Positions 8,745 to 18,491 of a stretch of DNA of 64,000 bases are shown in pieces. Location of the stretch: NCBI RefSeq assembly GCF_011604685.1, contig NZ_CP050063.1:2192501-2256500 (forward strand). Direction: 5' to 3'. Positions within the stretch are counted from its first letter, which is position 1. The number at the start of each line of letters is the position of its first letter. The translations under genes were made by a program, and so were the position numbers. The notes beneath the pieces were generated by a model. That model was not told the origin of the DNA. It did not search any database and saw only the letters and a program-made list of their open reading frames with translations. The stretch comes from Spirosoma aureum (GTDB lineage Bacteria; Bacteroidota; Bacteroidia; Cytophagales; Spirosomataceae).

Positions 8745-10751
8745 TTAGCGCCATTCTACTCCGATCGGATCGGTTGGCGTACTTTCGCGTTTGTCAGATT
8801 GAACGGCAACCAGTGTGTAGAAATAGGAAATACCAGGTGTAGCCTCACGATCGAGGAAATCCGTTTGACGACCCAGCACCGTTCCGACCAGCCTGGGCTT
8901 GTCGGTTTTATCGGTGTAACGATACACCAGGATTTTATCCAGGGTCTGGTCTAATGGCGAATCCCAGACGACCTGAACCCCTTTACCGTCGGCAAATACC
9001 TTCATGCCGCGAATGGGCAGTACGGGTGATAAAGGGCGGAAATAATCGGCGGTGGTCGTGCTGAAGGCACTCTCTTGGCTGTCTGACCGAAATGCCTTTA
9101 TCCGGTAGGTGTAATGATGTCCAGCCTGAACCGTAGAATCGGCAAACGCATTCTGTGCCTGCGCTTCCTGCGTCTGGCGGTGCAGGAGTATCTCTTTCTG
9201 CTGGTCCTCCAATCGATACACCGCATAGCCGGTTATATACGGATCTATTTCTTTCATATTGTCCCAAATCACCAGTACACCTTTCTCCTGACGCAGTACA
9301 ACTGGATTGAGCGGAGTGGCGACACGGTCGGGTAAGCGCATCGTCGAATACACCTCATTACTTTTGGGGCTAAGATTGTAGCTTGTATTGAGCGCGGCCA
9401 CTGCCCAGCGGTGGCTGGTTCCAATCGGGAGGTTTTTAATGGGTACGGCATAATGGATCTCCGAATTTCGCGATTCAATCAGGGGAGAATACTGTTGCAT
9501 ATCGCCACGCGGTTCAGAAGAAACATACAGATAATAGCCCCGCGTATCGAAATCGGCCCGTTGCCAGGTGAAATGCAGTGTATCATTCACTGTCGACATG
9601 CGCAGAAATGATGGAGCGATCGTGGCTTTGCGATAGGCATTCACCATTCCCGACACCTTCACCGAGGCCGTTAGCTGGCCATAGGTACCATTCGGACGAA
9701 TTTGATAGTAGTAACTTTCTACCGGTTCAACCTGACTATCGAGATAGGTCGTATCAGCAGGCTGGGCCGACGCAAGACGTGCATAGCCATCGTCGTAGCG
9801 ATTGCTGCGCCAGATTTCAACCGAACGCAGGTCTTTGGTGGCCGATAGCCTCCAGGATAGCCGAATTGCCCCATTTTTTTCGTCGCTGCTTGTTTTTAAA
9901 GCCGTAATTAAAGGCAGTGCATCCCCGTCACGCAAATTGGTTATGGTTAACGTATCGGATGGCTGGCCTTCATTGCCCAGCACATCGATAGGGATTACCA
10001 TATACTGATAAATCATTTTCTGCCGGGCATTCCGATCGACGAAAAAGGCAAATACACTGTCTTTCTGGCCTTTAATAAACCCCCATTCCGCCCCGATTTC
10101 GGCAAAACCGGTTTGTGCATAGGTTGCCCGCATAACACGTAGACCGCTCAGGGTGGGTGTTCCTTTTTTGAGTTGATAGGTGATCCGAACCGAGCGGCCA
10201 TCTGCTTCGGATTGGACCGATCGAGCCGTTGTGGCCAACTGAGCCTTCATGGAACTGGCTTCGGGCATTACGACTGTCCGGGTCGTACGAACAGGTGCTC
10301 CGGCTGGTTCGTCAACCAGTTGAATGCGGTAATCATACCGACGCCCGGCCACGACAGCCGTATCGAGATAGCCAACGCCCAGTGCCTCCAGCATCTGCGG
10401 ATGCCGCCCATAAGTAGCCAGCGAATCAGTTGTTGGTGCTACTATAAACTGACTGAATAAAACAGCGGCCAGGGTGTCGGAGGGTAGTTCATACAATGGG
10501 TTTTTGGGTGCGATCAGGATCAGTCGATTTTTGAGCGCCTGTGCCGAACGGGGAGCGTCTTCATTCGTATAAATTCGTTTCCAGTCGCGGGTACCCGCTT
10601 CGAGCCGTTCCAGCGCAAAGCGAGGGCCATGCAACAGGCGGTCGACCTGGATAAATACCCCATAGCGACCTGCCTGAATCAGTGGGTACTGGGCCTGAGC
10701 CGATAAGCTTAACAGCAGGAGGCCAATGAGTTTGGCGATGAACATTTTCAT
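8745..10751 (-). CDS. Exported fibronectin type III-like protein
   Basis: About 668 residues. The start at 10751 gives MKMFIAKLIGLLLLSLSAQAQ, a signal peptide, and overlaps the preceding stop codon as ATGA. Earlier in-frame ATGs exist up to 10775 but lie inside the upstream gene. At least four Fn3-like units are visible in the second half, recognised by IRLSWRLSATKDLRSVEIWR, LHFTWQRADFDTRGYYLYVS, VLVIWDNM...GYAVYRLED and VQVVWDSP...ILVYRYTD, each followed by a YxYxI/V strand. The N-terminal third (residues about 25-200) is unassigned but contains another Y-D-Y-R-I strand. There is no type IX sorting domain or lipobox, so it is probably periplasmic or bound to its operon partners. The function is unknown. 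Confidence 0.85.
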   Translation of the reverse strand: MKMFIAKLIGLLLLSLSAQAQYPLIQAGRYGVFIQVDRLLHGPRFALERLEAGTRDWKRIYTNEDAPRSAQALKNRLILIAPKNPLYELPSDTLAAVLFSQFIVAPTTDSLATYGRHPQMLEALGVGYLDTAVVAGRRYDYRIQLVDEPAGAPVRTTRTVVMPEASSMKAQLATTARSVQSEADGRSVRITYQLKKGTPTLSGLRVMRATYAQTGFAEIGAEWGFIKGQKDSVFAFFVDRNARQKMIYQYMVIPIDVLGNEGQPSDTLTITNLRDGDALPLITALKTSSDEKNGAIRLSWRLSATKDLRSVEIWRSNRYDDGYARLASAQPADTTYLDSQVEPVESYYYQIRPNGTYGQLTASVKVSGMVNAYRKATIAPSFLRMSTVNDTLHFTWQRADFDTRGYYLYVSSEPRGDMQQYSPLIESRNSEIHYAVPIKNLPIGTSHRWAVAALNTSYNLSPKSNEVYSTMRLPDRVATPLNPVVLRQEKGVLVIWDNMKEIDPYITGYAVYRLEDQQKEILLHRQTQEAQAQNAFADSTVQAGHHYTYRIKAFRSDSQESAFSTTTADYFRPLSPVLPIRGMKVFADGKGVQVVWDSPLDQTLDKILVYRYTDKTDKPRLVGTVLGRQTDFLDREATPGISYFYTLVAVQSDKRESTPTDPIGVEWR

Positions 10752-13700
10752 TGATTCTGGGTGGTAGATTGGCAACTGGTTTCGTCGCAGGCGTTAAAAT
10801 TGCAGGTAAACTTGGGGGTGGCTACGTTGATGCTGCCTAAGCCGCCCGTCGTGTAGGATATGTTCGGAATAGTCAGGCCCAGACAGAAGCCAAGGGATTC
10901 GCTGGTTGTGTAGGAATCGATGCCCAGATCGACATAGAGCTTGGCATTGAATTTGGCTGAAAACTGCATGTTTGCATTGACCGATACAGTAACCGGTTCG
11001 CTCATTGCCTTTAGCGGGTTGCCCGTTATGGTCAGGCCAAAATCCTGCGAGCCATCTACATCCACCGAACCCGATGCGGCTACATTCAGCACCTGCCCGT
11101 AAGCGTAGAAATGTACGCCCGCGCCCAGACCTGAGCCAAATTTGAACGACCCGGCATTGTAATCGGCGTACGAATAGCCATCGACATAGGCGTTCAACCC
11201 CATTTTGACTTCGCCCACGCCAAAACTTTGCTTGTACTCAAAATTATCAATGAGGGGAATCGGCAATTCTCCGTTGACAAACACCCCTTTGAATGACTTA
11301 TGAAAGGCACAGGGCAGCGATTTACGGTGTGTATTTCCAAACAGTACGGGTTCGGCGTCTTTAATGTCCGGGCTGTCGTAATAACCCAGGAGAAGCCCTG
11401 CTTTCATGGTTACCGGAATGATCAGGGGCACATCCCGGACGGTAGCCGCCGAGGCCAGGTAAAACCCGTTGCCATCGATGCGAATCTGCGCTACCCCATA
11501 CTCAACACTCATCGTTGGCGGTAGGGGCAGGCCAGGCGGCAGCGTAACGGTACCTGTAAACCGACTGTTTGCCATGTCGTACTCCAGACTTACACCGGGA
11601 ATTCCATCTTTACCACCTAATCCATCGGCCTTGATTTTCTGATTGCTGGCCGTAATGCCACCATAGTTCGTAAAGGCCAGCCGATTCTCTTCCGTTGCGG
11701 GAATCATGGTGTAATTCGCCGGAATACCTGAGAAAGTAAGCAGATTCCACTGCCCATTGGTAACGGTCTGATCGCAGTAAACGGTACTGAAGGACTTGTT
11801 GCCCAGATCGATCTTCAGTGGTTTATAGTAGTCGGTATTCGCTGGTTTTTTCGACAGGAGCGACACGTTACTCTCCTTGTTCAGATCGAGGCTCCGATCG
11901 TGGGTGAGGTAGGTTGAAAAGGTTTTACCCGCATCGGCTGTCGAATGAACCAGCATCACACCGGCCGCTTTTTCGTTGTCGGTGGGTAAATCGGATGGGT
12001 TACCCAATAGCAGTTTACCGGTTTCCTTCGCTATACCCCGGATCGCCATGACACCATCGGCGAAGTAAAACGCAGTCTTCATGGAGTTATCAGCCGCCTT
12101 GTATTGACCCGCTACAAACTGCACCTGCCCTTTGGTATCGATGACGTAATCGCTGGCTACAACGGTTTTAAGCGTAATCGGCCCGGTTCCGCCCGGTTTG
12201 TAATAAGTCAGGCGCATCGGTACATCCTTGGGCGCATTCGGAATGGAGGTAGACATGCCTGCATCGAAGGCGAAATAATCGTCTCCGGTCTCGATGGTTT
12301 TAGGCCGGATCGTCATCACACCCTTGTAGTAGTTCAGCTCCTGACTTTTGGCACTGAACGAGAACACATCCTGGCCATTATCAAGCAGTGAAATGGTTTC
12401 GAAGGCCAGGTCGCTGTTTAAGCCAGGCAGTTTAGGGTTCGCCTGGGGATTACTGGAAACAACACCCGCCTGATTCTTACCATCGGGCACTACCACCAGC
12501 GACCAGTGCCCTTTCATGTCGTTTCCGGTGGCTTCATCATAGCCAAAGAACGCCTTACCACCGATTTTTACCTTCGCGATGCCTGCCAGATCGAGGTTCG
12601 GTATGTTGTTGGCTTCGAGTTTGAAGAAGTCGGCCCGGAGGTTGAACAGCGAGATTGGTACGTCGATCTTACCGGTTTTTACCACACCCTCAGTTGCGTA
12701 GAAGCCCCCCTGTTTGTAATCGAGTACCCAATTACGAACCTCTACGCTCCATTTGCCCGCAAGACCGAATGTAAGGGGTGTTTGTCCCGACTTACTATCG
12801 ATCGTATTGTTCTTAAGCACCAGATCGCCTACGTTGATCGTCAGGCTGCTCTTATCGGTCAGATTGCCGGTGTTGGCATTTTTAACGGTACAGCTCAGAA
12901 TCGGATTCAGGTGAATTTCGTCGCCAACCAGCCGCGATCCTTCCAGGGTGCTGATTGCCTTGAAGGCTAGCAATTCCAGTTCAATTGGCTCTCCTTTCTG
13001 GTTGCAAAGACCAAAGTTGGTCCGTTTTTTTGGTTCATCACTGGCGTCGAAGGCCACAACCAGTGGTATGTTTCCCTGAATTGCCTTGTCTGGATCGTAG
13101 AGAGAAAACTGGCCTTTTTTATAGCTGAGCAGGTTTTCCGAGAACTTGAACGAGTTGTCGATAATCTGAGCCTGGGCCATAATTTTACCCGTCGTTTTGC
13201 CCGGCGACTGCACAATTTGCAGATTACCACCCGACGACGAATTACCCGTACCCGACAGGCGAATGTTGTAAAGTGGTACATCGCCCGATTTATAGGTAGG
13301 CTTATTGTAATAGCCCAGATTATCCAGAATGCCTGTTTTTAGTGAGACGGTAGCCGATGCGGGCACGCCTGTACCGTTATTGCCCGGTATGAAAACAACA
13401 TTTTCGAAACGCACCCGGAGCTCGGGATCGAGAATGGCAAACGGCCCAAATCGATTGTCGCGTAAGTTGACCTCACCCGATGCTTTCACCGCTCCATTGG
13501 CCAGCGCAGTCAGAGATTCTACTTTAACCGGGAAGCCCCAGATCGTAGTGATTTTGTATTTTTCGAATGTGGTCAGCGTCAGTTTGAGCGATTCTTTGGC
13601 TGCCTGCGGAAGCGATTGCTTACTGGAAGCCCCTACATAACTTTCTGCCGGAATGACTACACTACCCACTTTAACGTCGGCTCCATTGATACTTACGGAT

Positions 13701-16700
13701 CCTCCCCCGACAGTACCACCTTCATTCTGATAGGTAGCCTGTACCGTGACAGAACTGAGCTGCTTCCCAACAGCCAGCGTGAAGGAACCACCTGCGACTG
13801 ATTTAGTGCTGTAAGGCGTTTGCACATTACTGCCCCCGGCCACGAACACATCGGCACCAGCGAGCGGTATTTCTTTGCCATCAGCCGTTTTGACCACAAC
13901 TTTCCCCTGGATCAGATTGGCTTCTTCCAGAAACACCTGCTGCGTTTTCGACGATTTCGACTCAACATTCGTTACCGACTGCGTTTTTGTCACGTAACCG
14001 GGAGCCGATACTTCCACGAACAGATTCTCGACGGAAACATTCTTGAACCTGGCCTCTACCAAACCCTGCGCATTGCCTGGACCAAAAACAAAGCCTTTTT
14101 CGTCGCGGCCAAACAGCTTTACCGTACCGCTTTTTACAGGTCCCCATTTGTTGTCGTGCAGAGCCAGCAGGTTGAAAAGAATCCGGTGATCGCGCTGATA
14201 GATAGGCAGTTTGCCCACCTTAACGATAAACATGCCAGCTCCTTCATCGCTTTTTTCCGGTTTCGGCAACAGACTGATGGCCCGTGATTCATTAAAGTAG
14301 CTGATGTCGACCGGGTATATTTTCAGTGAATCACCGTTGCCACCAGCCCCATATACATTATTAAAGCGGTGAGCATGAACGGCATCCGAGTAGGTCGTTT
14401 TGTTGTAATTCCCATTGCCAATCTGCACATAGGCCTCCACTGTGGCATTTTTTGCCTTGGGGTCCAGTTCTAAAGCATCCTGATCGACGGTGTAGCCGGT
14501 ATAGCGCGTGTTGGGCTGCATCAGCATCCGCGAATAATAGAGATTCTGGCCAAGCATCAGGGAGCCGATGTCAATGGTTTGTTTGGCATCTACGGGGGCA
14601 ATAGGCGCATTTTCTTTCTCAGGATCACCCTTCGCCGGATCGACATAGCCGGAGAAAATGTAGCCATCGGCGAGGACTTTTAAGGTTGCCTTAGTGCCGG
14701 GATTGACCATAAAAGGCTCAGCGATCCAGCCATTTGCATCCGTTTTTCTCCATTCGGCATAGGCATTTCCATTCGCCTGGATGTACGTTAATCGAATATC
14801 GGCATTGGCAATACCCTGGGTTGGGTTCGTTTTGTCGATGACGCGAACATTGATAATAGGATTCGCTGGATTGAGAAACCGCTTGACCGTATCGGACAGG
14901 AATGGTTTGTAATCGTCGGCAAACTCAGGAGCTGACGATAGCAGGACTTTATTGTTAATAGCCCGATCACCCAAACCTGAGCCAATCCAGTAGGATTTTA
15001 CTTTGTCGCAGGTTGTTTGTGGACTGACCGAGACGTCCGGATCTGTCTTGGCCATCTGACGATAGCCATCCAGAATTTTGGCCTGGTTCGGGATGGACTC
15101 ATCGTATGTATACTCCACCGTTGAACCACCCGGCTGCTTAATATAAACGTGCCATACGGTTTTGCATTTATCCCCATCAACAGTTAATACTTTATTCTTT
15201 GATTCTGCCAGTTTTTTCTCGCTTTCGGTTGCTGTTTTTGAATACAGATCGCCATAGTCTTCACTGACCAGAATTCGTTTGGGTTTACCATTCATCTGGT
15301 AGGCGTTGATTCCATCGACTGAAGCCTCTGTTGCTATCAGATAGGTGTCGTCTTTTCCATCGGCCATGACCATGCGGGGGAATATGACCGTTCCTTCGGC
15401 ATTTGATACGCCCTGAGCGACAACGATATAGTTGATTGAACTCTCTCCAAATGCTTTTTTATCGGTCAGTCCCTGGCCTTCATCGAGCGGTGGTCCCGTA
15501 ATGGGGCTTAAGGGAAAGTACCCTTTCCGGTTCTCTCGAATCGCGTATACTTTTACCCCAGATAGCGATTGTTTGATGCCATTCACCTGTTGATTTCCCC
15601 CTTTTTCGCCCGTAACGTCGGAACGAATCTGGGTAATCAGGCTATAGCTTCGTACTACTGCCGTAATAGTACCAAAGTCATACGATCCCTGGGGCAGCAT
15701 CTGCTCTTTTGCGTCATCGCCAAACGTCGCCGACGGACTGGTGTAGTAAGGGTTATCGACAACGACACGCAATGCCCGGATGTATACCGTTGATCCCATG
15801 CCAAACTCACCTGTTTTTGTACTGACTGTAGGCGGTAATTCGCCCAATTGTAGCGGGCCGGGTAGCTTGGCAGAGAATGTAAAGGAGCCATCGTCACCCG
15901 TTACTTTCGTGTCCAGCAGCGTGCTGAATTTTTCGTGAAAACTGGTTAGTTCCGGGAAGCTTGGTATGACGGTCGTGTACGCATTCTTGCCTTTTATGGT
16001 ATAGACGACCTGTAAACGAACGCGTGTATTGCTGAGCGGTTTAACCTGTGCGCCCTCAAGGCCTTTGTCGGCATACTTATACGTCAGCTTGCCGGAAAAG
16101 GTCATTACTGGCGCTTCGGTCGTCTGTACATTAAAGGTGTAGCTTTCGGTGCGGGCTACTGTGGCTGAGAGAGGCTGCTTCGGCAGATCGAACCGGAAGG
16201 TTTCGGCATCATCGGGTTTCTGGCCGCAGTCGGGGCAATAGATAGCGTAGCGATCCAATGGATTATAAGCGTACAGGAACCGCTCCAGATTAGCCTGGTA
16301 AGCATTTCCGTCGGCAAGCAGCAGCGTGGTTCCGACAAACACGTACCCCGCCTTTTCTACTTCCGTTTGCGCAGCCGTCTCCGATGCTGATGCGGGTTTG
16401 CTCCCGCTTTTCGCCTGTGCTGATGAAGTGCCTCTGTCCATCTGGCCTTCAACGGGTAACTTGTAGGTGTCTACCTGTTTGTTTGGCTTACGGAAGATAA
16501 CCAACCGTTTGCCGGCCAGATTAATAGTTGGAGCCCCAGGCCAGTCTTTGTAGGCCTGGCGAGCTGTGATGCGTACAGTATATGCTTTGGCTACTACCGG
16601 AATGGTGCCGGCGTCGAACGTTCCAACCTGTTTTGGCGATAGGGAAAAGGTAAGTTCGGCGGGCATCAGGTAGATATTGTTCGGTACGATCCGGTAGCCC

Positions 16701-18481
16701 GCGTTGTAATACGACGTGTCCTTTACTGTTTTGGTTACGGTCGAACTGCCGGTATTATTGAAAGAGCCACTGACCGCTACTTTTTTGTCGCTAATGATTG
16801 TATCTGTCGGCGACACCTGCCAGCGGGGCAGACCTACCGTGAATTCACCGGCGCTGTTAGTGGTTGCATACCCCATGTTGTTTTCATAACCGCTGGCTTC
16901 TACGCGTTTCAGCGTAACCATCGTATTGGGCATGATATGACCTGAGCCCGTTTCGCCGGGGTATTTGTATACCAGCAACCCCTTCACATAGACCGTATCG
17001 GACTGGTTGCCCGTATTTTTTCGTACAAGCGAAAACTTGCGGGGTTCAGCCGTCAGGTTTCCTGCTGGCAGATTCAACTGCTTGATCTGGGCAGCTGTCA
17101 GACCGACCAGTTCGACTTCGGCCTGATAATTTTTTTCAGGTCCATAGGGTGCCTGTGCAACAATGCCAGGGGGAAGATCGGCCTGCTCGGCACTGAGGTA
17201 CGCCGTTTTTACCTGCCGGTCGAGCACTACCGCGCCAGTTTTACCCGACTTATCCACCGGTCTGATACGGACTCGATAACTCAGGTTCGTTTTGGTTAAA
17301 TCCAGCGATTTGAGATACGTCTGTTCATTGTTATTCTGATTAGGCAAGGCTATTTGCTGATTCGGTTTTTGCAGCGAACTGCCCGGAATCGAGTAAAGCG
17401 TATTGCTTTGCTGCATCAGATTGGCCTGGGGAAAAATCATGGCCAGTTGAGTCGCCATCTTGGAGGATAGTCCCCAGTTCAGGTACAATGGATTTCCGTA
17501 GCCAACACTCAACTCGGGCAGCTTTTTTCCGGTCGGCTCACCCGGTTTGATAAATACCAGGTAATCAGTCATGGGCAAGCCGAGCGAATCGGCAACTATG
17601 GGTTGCCCATATCGGAACGCACAAACCGGACTTTTGCCGTCGTTGAGCAGGTTCAGTTTCCCGAGCCTGTCCACCGCCTGAACACGCCAGGCATACCGTT
17701 TCCCCACTTTAAGCGGCAGATACTGTGGGCCATACAAAAATGTGCTGGTCATCAGGTTCTTCACTTCAACGCCGGAAGGTGGCAACGCTACAGCATCAAT
17801 AAAGACGTTGGGGTCAACGTTGTCCAGCGGTAATTCAATGATTCGCAGAATGTAGCTGACCTGTGTGGGCAGAATTCCCGCCGGAGGAGCCCACGTGAAA
17901 ACGGTAGCCTGTGGCGTTGTCGGTGTTATGTCGGTGTCACACAGGGGCGAAATCAGAATAGGCGGTTCGATCGTTCGGATCGAAAACGGGGGCGAACAAC
18001 CCAACGGGAATCCCGACGAAAGTGGTTGGCTGGTACGGTTGTCAAATACCTGTACACAAACCTGATAGTTACCTTCGGGCAACGGTTTTCCCTGATACAG
18101 CAAATCTTTGCTAACTCCTTCTACGCTAATCTGGTTGAGGTCGAATGAGCCTTCCAGATCGGCGCGGGACAGAATCCGGGTTTCGCCTGGGGCTAGTTTC
18201 AGCGGACGGGTAGGTCGGAAATTAGGCAGGGTCTGAATCAGAACGCCATTGTCGCCTTCCACGCGCCCCTGTAACCGAACATCAAGCGCTGTCAGGGTCA
18301 GGTTGCGGATCAGTACCTGAAGCTGCTGACCTGCTCCGGCATAATCCTGCAAATAGGAACTATAGGGAGGCATCACGTTAATGGTTACCTGCACCTGCGT
18401 TTGCGCCCGTATGATCTGGGTAAACCCGATAAGCATACCAATCACCAGGCAAAGGTGTTTGCCAGGCTTCAAAAGCCGCAT
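10748..18481 (-). CDS. Giant exported multidomain protein, TANFOR-like N-terminus
   Basis: About 2577 residues starting at 18481, 10 bp after the barrel gene; a longer in-frame start at 18508 would overlap that gene. The signal peptide is MRLLKPGKHLCLVIGMLIG...RAQ. The first 300 residues (VQVTINVMPPYSSYLQDY, QLQVLIRNLT, LPEGNYQVCVQVFDN, then TVFTWAPP) resemble the TANFOR domain of large Bacteroidota surface proteins; this match is from memory. Several carboxypeptidase-regulatory-like sandwiches follow, for example GQLV-type repeats at MPNTMVTLKRVEASGYENN, GIANADIRLTYIQANGNAYA and IPLAGADVFVAGGSNVQ. The C-terminal half is long beta-rich repeats, ending in a Cys-rich tail (CNFNACDETSC). No sorting domain is recognisable. 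It is likely an extended envelope or surface scaffold; the role is unknown. Confidence 0.85.
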   Translation of the reverse strand: MRLLKPGKHLCLVIGMLIGFTQIIRAQTQVQVTINVMPPYSSYLQDYAGAGQQLQVLIRNLTLTALDVRLQGRVEGDNGVLIQTLPNFRPTRPLKLAPGETRILSRADLEGSFDLNQISVEGVSKDLLYQGKPLPEGNYQVCVQVFDNRTSQPLSSGFPLGCSPPFSIRTIEPPILISPLCDTDITPTTPQATVFTWAPPAGILPTQVSYILRIIELPLDNVDPNVFIDAVALPPSGVEVKNLMTSTFLYGPQYLPLKVGKRYAWRVQAVDRLGKLNLLNDGKSPVCAFRYGQPIVADSLGLPMTDYLVFIKPGEPTGKKLPELSVGYGNPLYLNWGLSSKMATQLAMIFPQANLMQQSNTLYSIPGSSLQKPNQQIALPNQNNNEQTYLKSLDLTKTNLSYRVRIRPVDKSGKTGAVVLDRQVKTAYLSAEQADLPPGIVAQAPYGPEKNYQAEVELVGLTAAQIKQLNLPAGNLTAEPRKFSLVRKNTGNQSDTVYVKGLLVYKYPGETGSGHIMPNTMVTLKRVEASGYENNMGYATTNSAGEFTVGLPRWQVSPTDTIISDKKVAVSGSFNNTGSSTVTKTVKDTSYYNAGYRIVPNNIYLMPAELTFSLSPKQVGTFDAGTIPVVAKAYTVRITARQAYKDWPGAPTINLAGKRLVIFRKPNKQVDTYKLPVEGQMDRGTSSAQAKSGSKPASASETAAQTEVEKAGYVFVGTTLLLADGNAYQANLERFLYAYNPLDRYAIYCPDCGQKPDDAETFRFDLPKQPLSATVARTESYTFNVQTTEAPVMTFSGKLTYKYADKGLEGAQVKPLSNTRVRLQVVYTIKGKNAYTTVIPSFPELTSFHEKFSTLLDTKVTGDDGSFTFSAKLPGPLQLGELPPTVSTKTGEFGMGSTVYIRALRVVVDNPYYTSPSATFGDDAKEQMLPQGSYDFGTITAVVRSYSLITQIRSDVTGEKGGNQQVNGIKQSLSGVKVYAIRENRKGYFPLSPITGPPLDEGQGLTDKKAFGESSINYIVVAQGVSNAEGTVIFPRMVMADGKDDTYLIATEASVDGINAYQMNGKPKRILVSEDYGDLYSKTATESEKKLAESKNKVLTVDGDKCKTVWHVYIKQPGGSTVEYTYDESIPNQAKILDGYRQMAKTDPDVSVSPQTTCDKVKSYWIGSGLGDRAINNKVLLSSAPEFADDYKPFLSDTVKRFLNPANPIINVRVIDKTNPTQGIANADIRLTYIQANGNAYAEWRKTDANGWIAEPFMVNPGTKATLKVLADGYIFSGYVDPAKGDPEKENAPIAPVDAKQTIDIGSLMLGQNLYYSRMLMQPNTRYTGYTVDQDALELDPKAKNATVEAYVQIGNGNYNKTTYSDAVHAHRFNNVYGAGGNGDSLKIYPVDISYFNESRAISLLPKPEKSDEGAGMFIVKVGKLPIYQRDHRILFNLLALHDNKWGPVKSGTVKLFGRDEKGFVFGPGNAQGLVEARFKNVSVENLFVEVSAPGYVTKTQSVTNVESKSSKTQQVFLEEANLIQGKVVVKTADGKEIPLAGADVFVAGGSNVQTPYSTKSVAGGSFTLAVGKQLSSVTVQATYQNEGGTVGGGSVSINGADVKVGSVVIPAESYVGASSKQSLPQAAKESLKLTLTTFEKYKITTIWGFPVKVESLTALANGAVKASGEVNLRDNRFGPFAILDPELRVRFENVVFIPGNNGTGVPASATVSLKTGILDNLGYYNKPTYKSGDVPLYNIRLSGTGNSSSGGNLQIVQSPGKTTGKIMAQAQIIDNSFKFSENLLSYKKGQFSLYDPDKAIQGNIPLVVAFDASDEPKKRTNFGLCNQKGEPIELELLAFKAISTLEGSRLVGDEIHLNPILSCTVKNANTGNLTDKSSLTINVGDLVLKNNTIDSKSGQTPLTFGLAGKWSVEVRNWVLDYKQGGFYATEGVVKTGKIDVPISLFNLRADFFKLEANNIPNLDLAGIAKVKIGGKAFFGYDEATGNDMKGHWSLVVVPDGKNQAGVVSSNPQANPKLPGLNSDLAFETISLLDNGQDVFSFSAKSQELNYYKGVMTIRPKTIETGDDYFAFDAGMSTSIPNAPKDVPMRLTYYKPGGTGPITLKTVVASDYVIDTKGQVQFVAGQYKAADNSMKTAFYFADGVMAIRGIAKETGKLLLGNPSDLPTDNEKAAGVMLVHSTADAGKTFSTYLTHDRSLDLNKESNVSLLSKKPANTDYYKPLKIDLGNKSFSTVYCDQTVTNGQWNLLTFSGIPANYTMIPATEENRLAFTNYGGITASNQKIKADGLGGKDGIPGVSLEYDMANSRFTGTVTLPPGLPLPPTMSVEYGVAQIRIDGNGFYLASAATVRDVPLIIPVTMKAGLLLGYYDSPDIKDAEPVLFGNTHRKSLPCAFHKSFKGVFVNGELPIPLIDNFEYKQSFGVGEVKMGLNAYVDGYSYADYNAGSFKFGSGLGAGVHFYAYGQVLNVAASGSVDVDGSQDFGLTITGNPLKAMSEPVTVSVNANMQFSAKFNAKLYVDLGIDSYTTSESLGFCLGLTIPNISYTTGGLGSINVATPKFTCNFNACDETSCQSTTQNQ

Positions 18482-18491
18482 AGGGATGTGG

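Noticed and set aside
12506..12970. 154-codon plus-strand frame inside the giant protein gene
   Set aside because: Antisense shadow of a long, well-structured coding frame with no signal, motif or start context.
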